From the NCBI GenBank assembly GCA_003565815.1, contig PXAS01000099.1:1-5412 (forward strand): a DNA stretch of 5,412 nt, in the 5' to 3' direction. This document shows, piece by piece, positions 1 through 5,036 of the stretch. The notes under the pieces were generated by a model. It made no database searches. It was not told where the DNA came from and worked only from the letters and a program-made list of their open reading frames with translations. A program made the translations under genes and the position numbers. Within the stretch, counting starts at the first letter, position 1, and each line of letters opens with the position of its first letter. Source of the stretch: PVC group bacterium (GTDB taxonomy: Bacteria; Verrucomicrobiota; Kiritimatiellia; SS1-B-03-39; UBA6053).

Positions 1-60
1 CACTGGAAACGACAAATGATTCGCGGGACGGCATCGCCATTCGCAGAATTCCCTTCCCCC

Positions 61-93
61 AAAAAAATCCGCAGGACGGCGAAGCATCCGCAG
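61..93 (-). terminator. Minus-strand hairpin plus T7: terminator or attenuator
   Basis: Read on the minus strand, CTGCGGATG (93-85) can pair with CGTCCTGCGG (78-69), with one bulged U and two G-U pairs, around the six-base loop CTTCGC. After one more base (A) comes a run of seven U (67-61). This is the form of an intrinsic terminator for leftward transcription. It does not work as one on the + strand, where the hairpin is followed by GGTAAAAAATC. It lies just upstream of the possible leftward start at 40, so it could be a leader attenuator rather than the end of a gene. The structure was worked out by eye; no folding energy was computed. Confidence 0.35.
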
Positions 94-150
94 GGTAAAA
101 AATCTTCGCATCTTTCTCCACATTCGCGCCCCCCCGCAGGGATCAGCGGG

Positions 151-178
151 TTTACAACTCCGATTGCCATCTTCTCAA
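151..178 (-). promoter_or_regulatory. Candidate leftward sigma-70-like promoter
   Basis: On the minus strand, TTGAGA (178-173; five of six matches to TTGACA) is followed after 16 bases by TGTAAA (156-151; four of six matches to TATAAT). Transcription would start near 144 and run left through the hairpin with its U tract towards the possible start codon at 40. Matches of this quality occur by chance, and the downstream gene is unproven, so this is only a candidate. Confidence 0.2.
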
Positions 179-202
179 AAAATCAGCCGTAACGTGCTTG
201 AG

Positions 203-214
203 TTTCGCGCGAAA
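203..214. promoter_or_regulatory. 12-bp perfect palindrome, possible operator
   Basis: TTTCGCGCGAAA is a perfect inverted repeat with no spacer. It lies in the non-coding stretch 149 bases before the chosen start of the membrane protein gene. Perfect symmetry over a full helical turn is typical of sites bound by dimeric regulators, but no specific regulator can be named from the sequence. Chance occurrence in a region this size is possible. Confidence 0.25.
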
Positions 215-313
215 TCCGCTTGCATTTTTCCGGGGTTGCATTCACATTGTATCCACGCAACGCCTGTGAGCGCTTTGCATGGAAATTTTGCAGCGGCTCA
301 CGGAAATCACAAC

Positions 314-358
314 ACGATACACCCCAAAACGATACCCCTTGGAAACAACATTGGAAAC
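314..358 (+). repeat. Paired short direct repeats before first gene
   Basis: ACGATAC occurs at 314-320 and 329-335 (15-bp period). TTGGAAAC occurs at 339-346 and 351-358 (12-bp period), immediately before the ATG at 363. A similar TGGAAACGACA lies at 4-14. The copies are short, and the second pair overlaps the region where the ribosome binding site of the membrane protein gene would be. They may be chance or the product of small tandem duplications. Confidence 0.4.
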
Positions 359-362
359 GGAC

Positions 363-1565
363 ATGGAAAACAATCAAAACCCTGAAACCTACAGTCATCC
401 GGACCAACCGGTCCGTCATTCTTATCCCTTGGCGATTGAAAAGGCCGGCGTGGGCACGGCATTGGGTCTGCTTCGCAAAACACTGCCTTATGCCTTGGTA
501 CGTTTCGGGATCCTATTCGCCTTCAGTCTGGGGTCCGTCCTGTGGTGGGGGGGCACCCTCGGCGGGGGCGGTTTCCTGCTGAGTCGTGAAAACTTTTTCA
601 CCACCATCCTTGGCTGGGGGTGGATTCTGGCCGGCGCGGGCGGGTACGGTTACCTTTGGTACACCGTGTTGCGGTATTTCCTCTATCTGATCAAGGCGGG
701 CCACATCGCGGTGCTCACGGAAATCGTCACCAAAAACCAAGTCGGCAATGGCGACAAAAACATGTTTGCGTACGGCAAGGATGTGGTGACCGCACGCTTC
801 AAAGAGGTCAACGTACTCTTTGGCCTGGACTTGCTGATTGCCGGGGTGGTGCGGGCCTTCAACGGAACTTTGAACTTCATTGGCGGTTTGATTCCAATTC
901 CGGGGGTGAAAAACCTCACCAAAGTGGTTGGGGTCGTCATCAAAGCCATGACCACTTACATTGATGAAACCATTTTTAGTTACAATTTGGCCCGCGGAGA
1001 TTCAAACCCATGGCGTTCCGGACGGGACGGGCTGATCTACTATGCGCAAAACGCCAAGGAAATCCTGAAAACCTCCATTGGCATCGTTCTCTTGGAAAAA
1101 GTGTTGGTCTTGGTCGTTTGGCTGGCCTTTTTTCTGCCAATTTTCGCGTTTGTGGCCTTGGTCGGCGATGCGGGCCCACTGTTTGGTTGGGTGGTGTTCA
1201 TCGCGTTTCTCATGGCCTGGAACTTTGACAAGGCCTTTTTGCACCCCCTGTTTTTGATCATGATCATGACCAAGTTCCACGTGTGCGCCAAGGGCCAGAC
1301 CATTGATGAGACTTGGGACGCCCGCTTGGAAAAAGCCAGCGGCAAATTCCGCAAGATCAAAGACGGCATCAAGGAGTGGACGCCGCCCAGCGAACCGCCC
1401 GCCCCCCTGGCTGCGGAAGGACCCGGGGATGTGCCGGCGCCCGAGGCCGCGCAGGCCTCCGGTGCCCCCCCACCCGAAACGCCCGCGCAGAAACCAAAGG
1501 TCGCGGAGCCGCCCCCGCCTTCCGACGATCCGCCCGCCAAGGATTCCCCGCCCGAATCGCCCTGA
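363..1565 (+). CDS. Uncharacterised multi-pass membrane protein with Pro-rich tail
   Basis: A 400-residue protein of no named family that I recognise. After a polar N-terminus (1-40), hydrophobic stretches fall at about 43-64, 80-110, 151-193 (two weaker ones broken by glycine and proline), 239-267 and 272-303. This suggests roughly five or six inner-membrane segments. Between them is a polar block at about 201-236 (YIDE, then NPWRSGRD.LIYYAQNAKEILK). After the last segment is a charged block at 311-339 (GQTIDETWDARLEKASGKFRKIK). These blocks look like the conserved core. The last 60 residues (341-400) contain 22 prolines plus many Ala and Glu, probably a disordered cytoplasmic tail. A remote likeness in layout to the C-terminal part of choline-transporter-like (SLC44) proteins is conceivable but too weak to assign a function. 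An in-frame ATG at 279 would add 28 residues. I prefer 363 because the extension is polar, uses codons such as CGA and ACA that are scarce further on, and has no better ribosome site. The stop overlaps the next gene's start (TGATG). Confidence 0.8.
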   Translation: MENNQNPETYSHPDQPVRHSYPLAIEKAGVGTALGLLRKTLPYALVRFGILFAFSLGSVLWWGGTLGGGGFLLSRENFFTTILGWGWILAGAGGYGYLWYTVLRYFLYLIKAGHIAVLTEIVTKNQVGNGDKNMFAYGKDVVTARFKEVNVLFGLDLLIAGVVRAFNGTLNFIGGLIPIPGVKNLTKVVGVVIKAMTTYIDETIFSYNLARGDSNPWRSGRDGLIYYAQNAKEILKTSIGIVLLEKVLVLVVWLAFFLPIFAFVALVGDAGPLFGWVVFIAFLMAWNFDKAFLHPLFLIMIMTKFHVCAKGQTIDETWDARLEKASGKFRKIKDGIKEWTPPSEPPAPLAAEGPGDVPAPEAAQASGAPPPETPAQKPKVAEPPPPSDDPPAKDSPPESP

Positions 1566-2020
1566 TGAATACTCCGCCCGTCCAGATTCAAATCAAGGCC
1601 TTGATTCCCACGCCGGGGGGCGCGGCCCTTTTTCTGGGGACGGAGGACAAGGTCATGTGTGTGTTTATTGACACGGTGGTCGCGGGCGCCCTTGCGATGG
1701 CCATGAATGGGGAATCCGCCCCGCGGCCTTTGACCCACGACCTCATGTTGTCCGCCTTTGATGGATTGGGGGTAAAGGTCACCGACGTGATGATCCACGA
1801 TTTTCAGGAGGACACGTATTTTGCCAAGTTGCATTTGGCCCAGGAGAATGATCTGGGGCGTAACTTCCTTGAAATTGACGCCCGGCCCAGTGACTGCATG
1901 GTGTTGTCGGTGCGCACCGGGGCGCCGGTTTATGTGGATGGCGAAGTTTGGGCGCAGACCGAGGACATGTCGGAGATGTTCGCGAAGTTGCAAAGCGAAG
2001 GCGGAGAGCCCGAGGACTGA
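1565..2020 (+). CDS. Bifunctional nuclease (BFN/DUF151) family protein
   Basis: A 151-residue protein matching the BFN domain family (PF02577; relatives reported as DNase/RNase in plants, structurally known from Thermotoga). The family core is clear: RPLTHDLM at 54-61, FDGLGVKVTDVMI at 65-77, a TYFAKLHL strand at 84-91, and IDARPSDCMVLSVRTGAPVYV at 104-124. The length is close to a single BFN domain with a short acidic tail; there is no C-terminal UvrB/UvrC-type motif. The N-terminal half is divergent: where the usual family pattern is IG..EA.AI, this protein has IDTVVAGAL (35-43), so the usual Glu is Val39. The ATG overlaps the stop of the membrane protein by one base and has no visible Shine-Dalgarno (the upstream bases are C-rich), so translation probably depends on re-initiation from the upstream gene. 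Nuclease activity in this protein is inferred from family only; the cellular role is unknown. Confidence 0.88.
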   Translation: MNTPPVQIQIKALIPTPGGAALFLGTEDKVMCVFIDTVVAGALAMAMNGESAPRPLTHDLMLSAFDGLGVKVTDVMIHDFQEDTYFAKLHLAQENDLGRNFLEIDARPSDCMVLSVRTGAPVYVDGEVWAQTEDMSEMFAKLQSEGGEPED

Positions 2021-2050
2021 AAACCTTTTTCGGTTCCAGTGGAAATCCGG

Positions 2051-2079
2051 TTGACCATGGGCGATGGATCGTTTAGGGA
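2051..2079 (+). promoter_or_regulatory. Candidate purA operon promoter
   Basis: TTGACC (2051-2056; five of six matches to TTGACA) is followed after 17 bases by TAGGGA (2074-2079), which keeps only the initial TA of TATAAT. Transcription would start near 2086, giving a leader of about 70 bases that opens almost at once into the hairpin at 2094-2121. The -10 element is poor. Read-through from the upstream pair of genes is an alternative way to transcribe purA. Confidence 0.25.
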
Positions 2080-2093
2080 TGCGTCTTCTCGTT

Positions 2094-2121
2094 CAGGGTC
2101 GGTCGCGTTCGGTCGGCCCTG
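2094..2121 (+). promoter_or_regulatory. Strong 12-bp hairpin in purA leader
   Basis: Bases 2094-2105 pair without interruption with 2110-2121, closing a four-base loop CGTT. Nine pairs are Watson-Crick and three are G-U (2099:2116, 2102:2113, 2103:2112). The hairpin sits 73 bases after the bfn stop and 34 bases before the purA ATG. It is followed by TTGAATTT, which is T-rich but not a clean U tract. It may therefore be an imperfect intrinsic terminator for the upstream genes, an attenuator, or a 5' stabilising stem-loop of the purA message. The two stem arms contain TCGGTCG at 2099-2105 and 2109-2115, exactly ten bases apart, which could also serve as a protein site. Confidence 0.45.
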
Positions 2122-2155
2122 TTGAATTTAGACGCAAAGAAAGGCAATCAACCAG

Positions 2156-3457
2156 ATGGCAACCCGAGTGCTGATAGGCGGACAATGGGGCGACGAAGGC
2201 AAAGGCAAAATTGTGGATGTGCTCACGGAGCGCGCGAGTTGGATCGCGCGCTTTCAGGGCGGAAACAATGCCGGACACACCGTAAAAGTGGGGGACAGCA
2301 AATATGTGCTGCATCTGATTCCCAGCGGAATTCTGCGGGAAGGGAAAACCTGTATCCTGGGCAATGGCTGTGTCATCGATCCCGCCGGGTTTCTCAAGGA
2401 ATTGGATGAGGTGCACGCCGGAGGGGTGAATACCTCCGGACGGCTTTGGATTTCCGACCGGGCCCAATTGGCCCTGCCGTATCACCGCGCCCTGGACGGC
2501 GCCCGGGAAAACCGCGATTGCAAGGACTCGGTGAAAATCGGCACCACCCGGCGGGGAATCGGGCCGGCCTACGCGGATAAAATGACGCGGATCGGTTTGC
2601 GGGCCGGCGACATGCTGGAAGCGGATTTCGAGGAACGGTTGCGGGTGAACATCCGCGAGCACAACGAGACGCTCGTGGGGCATCACTGTCCGACTCTGGA
2701 TCCGGAAGCGGTCGTTTCCGAGGTGCTGGCCGCCTCCGAACGCATGAAACCCTTGATCACCGACACCACCCTGTTGATCAACACCGCGGTGTTGAAAGGC
2801 GAAGAGATTTTGTTTGAAGGCGCCCAGGGCACGATGTTGGACATCGACCACGGGTCCTATCCCTATGTGACCTCCAGCAACACCACTTCCGGGGGTGCCG
2901 CCACCGGAACCGGGGTGCCGCCGAACCGAATCGAGGATGTCATCGGCGTGGCCAAGGCCTACACCACCCGCGTGGGAGAGGGGCCTTTTCCCACCGAACT
3001 TGATGATGATACCGGGTTGAAAATCGCCAAAATCGGGGATGAATTCGGGGCCACCACCGGACGTCCGCGGCGTTGCGGCTGGTTTGACGCCGTGGTCGCC
3101 AGATATGCGGTCATGGTGAACGGCATCAACTGGTGGGCGATCACCAAGCTGGATGTGTTGGATGATTTCGACACCATCAAAATCTGCACCGCCTATGAAC
3201 TGGACGGCGAAGTGATTGAATTTTTGCCGGGGCACATCAACCGCTTTGCCGCCTGCAAGCCGGTGTACGAGGAGATGCCCGGTTGGAAAACGCCCACCAC
3301 CGCCTGTCGGACCTGGGAAGACCTGCCCGAAGCTTGCCGGAACTACATTCACCGTCTCGAAGAGCTGACCTGTGCGCCCGCCGGATTGGTTTCCGTGGGT
3401 CCGAAGCGCGACGAAACCATTCTCACCCCCAAGGCGCCCGCGGAGTTCCGCGGCTGA
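2156..3457 (+). CDS. purA: Adenylosuccinate synthetase
   Basis: A 433-residue cytoplasmic enzyme, the usual length for PurA. It catalyses GTP-dependent joining of IMP and aspartate to adenylosuccinate, the first committed step from IMP to AMP. Family motifs are intact and in order: the GTP/IMP loop GGQWGDEGKGKIVD at 8-21 with catalytic Asp13; FQGGNNAGHTV at 33-43 with catalytic His41; IGTTRRGIGPAY in the IMP-binding region; EGAQG at 221-225, followed by the SYPYVTSSNTTSGG loop; the aspartate/IMP loop GATTGRPRRCGW at 298-309; the guanine-specificity motif TKLD with Lys331 and Asp333; and SVGP near the C-terminus (413-416). The ATG is preceded by GAAAGG (2139-2144) at about 11 bases. It opens a tight run with uppS, whose ATG follows its TGA with no gap. 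No key residue is missing. Regulation is not evident beyond the leader hairpin and weak promoter candidate. Confidence 0.98.
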   Translation: MATRVLIGGQWGDEGKGKIVDVLTERASWIARFQGGNNAGHTVKVGDSKYVLHLIPSGILREGKTCILGNGCVIDPAGFLKELDEVHAGGVNTSGRLWISDRAQLALPYHRALDGARENRDCKDSVKIGTTRRGIGPAYADKMTRIGLRAGDMLEADFEERLRVNIREHNETLVGHHCPTLDPEAVVSEVLAASERMKPLITDTTLLINTAVLKGEEILFEGAQGTMLDIDHGSYPYVTSSNTTSGGAATGTGVPPNRIEDVIGVAKAYTTRVGEGPFPTELDDDTGLKIAKIGDEFGATTGRPRRCGWFDAVVARYAVMVNGINWWAITKLDVLDDFDTIKICTAYELDGEVIEFLPGHINRFAACKPVYEEMPGWKTPTTACRTWEDLPEACRNYIHRLEELTCAPAGLVSVGPKRDETILTPKAPAEFRG

Positions 3458-4186
3458 ATGACCATGGATGCGACGGAAAGCAAAGTGCCCCGGCATGTCG
3501 CCATCATCATGGACGGCAACGGACGTTGGGCCCGCGAACGGGGACTGCCGCGGATCAAGGGCCACGAACAGGGGGCGGAATCGGTGCGCGCGGTCATGAA
3601 AGCGGCCCGCAATCTCGGGGTGGAGATCCTGACGCTGTATGCCTTCAGCGTTGAGAACTGGAGCCGTCCCGCCGCCGAAGTGAATGGTCTGATGAACCTG
3701 CTGCCCCGGTTTCTCGGCAAACACGAACATCTCTTGCACGAAAACAACTGCCGCTTGCGGGCGATCGGGCGCTTGGGGGATTTGCCGCCCAAAACCTTGG
3801 CTGAATTGGAGCGGGTCATGGAAGCCACCGCCTCCTACACCGAAAAGCAGTTGGTGCTGGCGCTCAGCTACGGCGGGCGGGCGGAGTTGACCGACGCGGT
3901 GCGCGCCATTGCCGAAAAAGTCCGCAACGGCGACTTGCAACCGGGTGAAATTGAAGCCGAAACCCTGTCCGCGCATTTGTACGCGCCCGACCTGCCGGAT
4001 CCGGATTTGATGATTCGCACCAGTGGCGAGGAGCGCATCAGCAACTTTTTGTTGTGGCAGCTCTCGTATGCGGAATTGGTGTTCATGCCTCAATTCTGGC
4101 CGGATTTTCGGGAAGCGCAATTCGAAGAGGCCCTGGAAATCTACGCGAAACGGTCGCGGCGTTTCGGAGGGCTGGCCGCATGTTGA
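3458..4186 (+). CDS. uppS: Isoprenyl transferase (undecaprenyl diphosphate synthase)
   Basis: A 242-residue cis-prenyltransferase that extends farnesyl diphosphate with isopentenyl diphosphate to the C55 carrier lipid used for peptidoglycan and other envelope polymers. It acts at the cytoplasmic face of the inner membrane. Seen in the sequence: HVAIIMDGNGRWA at 13-25 with the Mg/substrate Asp19; RIKGHEQGA with His36; AFSVENWSRP at 62-71; and the C-terminal RTSGEERISNFLLWQ at 187-201, with Arg187, Arg193 and Ser195 in the diphosphate-binding positions and Glu206 in YAEL as metal ligand. All of these align with E. coli UppS at a constant offset of seven. The ATG abuts the purA TGA; GGAG at 3442-3445 favours it over the in-frame ATG at 3464. 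The end overlaps cdsA by seven bases. Exact product chain length cannot be read from the sequence. Confidence 0.97.
   Translation: MTMDATESKVPRHVAIIMDGNGRWARERGLPRIKGHEQGAESVRAVMKAARNLGVEILTLYAFSVENWSRPAAEVNGLMNLLPRFLGKHEHLLHENNCRLRAIGRLGDLPPKTLAELERVMEATASYTEKQLVLALSYGGRAELTDAVRAIAEKVRNGDLQPGEIEAETLSAHLYAPDLPDPDLMIRTSGEERISNFLLWQLSYAELVFMPQFWPDFREAQFEEALEIYAKRSRRFGGLAAC
4166..4170 (+). promoter_or_regulatory. Ribosome binding site setting the cdsA start
   Basis: GGAGG lies nine bases before the ATG at 4180, inside the last codons of uppS. It selects 4180 over the longer in-frame alternative at 4054, whose extra 42 residues would lie wholly within uppS and resemble no CdsA N-terminus. Confidence 0.75.
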
Positions 4187-5034
4187 AGCATAGGCTGATC
4201 AGCGGCTTTTCGTTCATGGGCCTGGTGGCCCTGATGGCTTTTTTCGCCCCCACCTGGGTGATCGCACTGTTTATCCTGGTGCTTTGCGCCCTGGCCGTGA
4301 TTGAAACCGTGGATCTGCTCAATGCCGCCAAATATCCGGCCTTGAAGTGGACGGCCATGATCGTGGGACTGCTCTGGATGGGTGCCGCCTGGCTTGGCGC
4401 CGCCGTCCCGGAGTGGAAAATTGTCTATGGGCTGATGCCCGCCTTGTCGGCCTGGGCCATTTTTTTGGGCTGTCTCTTTCGCAGGGACCAAAGCCGATCC
4501 CTCGAAAAGCTCACCGGGACGTTTTGCGCGGTGGCCTATGCCCCGGGGCTGATGCAATTTTTGCTGCTGATTTTGGTCTTGGGACGCGGCCCCTCCCACG
4601 GCGATGGCCGCATGTTGCTGTTTTACGGGATTCTGGTGATCAAATTCACGGACATCGGCGCCTATTTCACCGGGTCGGCTTTCGGGAAACACAAACTCAT
4701 CCCCAGAATCAGTCCCGCCAAAACCTGGGAGGGCGTTTTTGGGGGTATTTGTGCGTCCACCGCCGTCAGTCTGATTTATTTCGCCCTCTTCAAGCAGACG
4801 ATCAGCGGGATGGTGTTCGGGTGGGGGGATGCGGTGATTCTTGGCGTGCTGCTGGGCGTGGCCGGCATTTTGGGGGATCTGGTGGAATCCATGCTGAAGC
4901 GGGGCGCGGACATCAAGGACAGCGGGCATTGGATCAAGGGCATGGGGGGCTTGCTGGATGTGCTGGACAGTCTGTTGTTCGCGTTTCCGGTCTTGTATCT
5001 TTACCTGCAGTGGGTTCTTTTGCGGGGGGCCTGA
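4180..5034 (+). CDS. cdsA: Phosphatidate cytidylyltransferase (CDP-DAG synthase)
   Basis: A 284-residue integral inner-membrane enzyme that makes CDP-diacylglycerol from phosphatidic acid and CTP, the precursor of bacterial phospholipids. Hydrophobic segments run at about 10-22, 25-42, 57-76, 84-99, 115-134, 146-164, 186-204 and 217-235, close to the eight or nine expected. Family motifs: KFTDIGAYFTGSAFGKHKL (155-173), then PRISPAKTWEG.FGG (175-189), and the C-terminal signature from Lys240-Arg241 through KDSG (246-249) to GMGGLLDVLD (254-263) with Asp260 and Asp263. The usual PGHGG and DR.D of the Prosite-type signature read KGMGG and DVLD here, a variant I associate with the PVC group. The catalytic aspartates and basic residues are kept, so I expect an active enzyme. 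The start overlaps uppS by seven bases, suggesting translational coupling; the two genes are neighbours in many bacteria. Confidence 0.95.
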   Translation: MLKHRLISGFSFMGLVALMAFFAPTWVIALFILVLCALAVIETVDLLNAAKYPALKWTAMIVGLLWMGAAWLGAAVPEWKIVYGLMPALSAWAIFLGCLFRRDQSRSLEKLTGTFCAVAYAPGLMQFLLLILVLGRGPSHGDGRMLLFYGILVIKFTDIGAYFTGSAFGKHKLIPRISPAKTWEGVFGGICASTAVSLIYFALFKQTISGMVFGWGDAVILGVLLGVAGILGDLVESMLKRGADIKDSGHWIKGMGGLLDVLDSLLFAFPVLYLYLQWVLLRGA

Positions 5035-5036
5035 TC

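Larger units (their letters stand above)
1..362. other. Left-edge region without a confident gene
   Basis: No reading frame here is convincing. The + frame beginning at base 3 is open from the edge to a TAA at 96-98 and could be the last 31 codons of an upstream gene. On the minus strand an ATG at 40-38 is preceded at good distance by a purine-rich GGGGGAAGGGA and is open to the edge, so it could instead start a leftward gene. Both stretches are too short to decide. The remainder carries three copies of CCGCAGG (69-75, 88-94, 134-140), three copies of TTGCAT (220, 236, 275), a palindrome at 203-214 and paired short direct repeats at 314-358. A + strand hairpin CCCGC/GCGGG (133-137 with 146-150) is followed only by TTT, so it is at best a weak terminator. 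No tRNA or other RNA gene was recognised. Confidence 0.6.

Noticed and set aside
133..153. + strand hairpin CCCGC/GCGGG as an intrinsic terminator
   Set aside because: Only five base pairs and three T follow; too weak to annotate without knowing whether a + strand gene ends at 98.
1..189. + frame 1 open for 63 codons from the left edge
   Set aside because: The product is Pro/Lys/Arg/Ser-rich, runs through C and A homopolymers and looks like chance openness rather than a protein tail.
279..362. Upstream in-frame start for the membrane protein
   Set aside because: The 28 added residues are polar, use codons scarce in the rest of the gene and overlap direct repeats. Neither start has a strong ribosome site, so the choice of 363 is a preference, not a proof.
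183..419. Minus-strand 78-codon frame over the upstream region
   Set aside because: It overlaps the start of the membrane protein gene, has no clear ribosome site and its Cys/Phe/Arg-rich product resembles nothing I know.
1040..1993. Antisense open frame of 317 codons across the membrane protein and BFN genes
   Set aside because: A shadow of two better-supported genes, with a low-complexity Gly/Ala/Ser stretch mirroring the proline-rich tail and no domain.
2021..2050. Terminator directly after bfn
   Set aside because: Only four-base stems (AACC/GGTT and TTCC/GGAA) can form, and neither is followed by a T run.
2093..4120. Antisense open frame of 675 codons covering purA and most of uppS
   Set aside because: It lies opposite two certain genes. 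Its translation is rich in Gly, His, Gln, Pro and Phe with no recognisable domain, as expected when GC-rich third positions remove stops on the opposite strand. Its length is notable, but nothing supports expression.
4141..4929. Antisense open frame of 262 codons opposite cdsA
   Set aside because: CdsA is certain here; the antisense product is Gln/His/Gly-rich with no motif.
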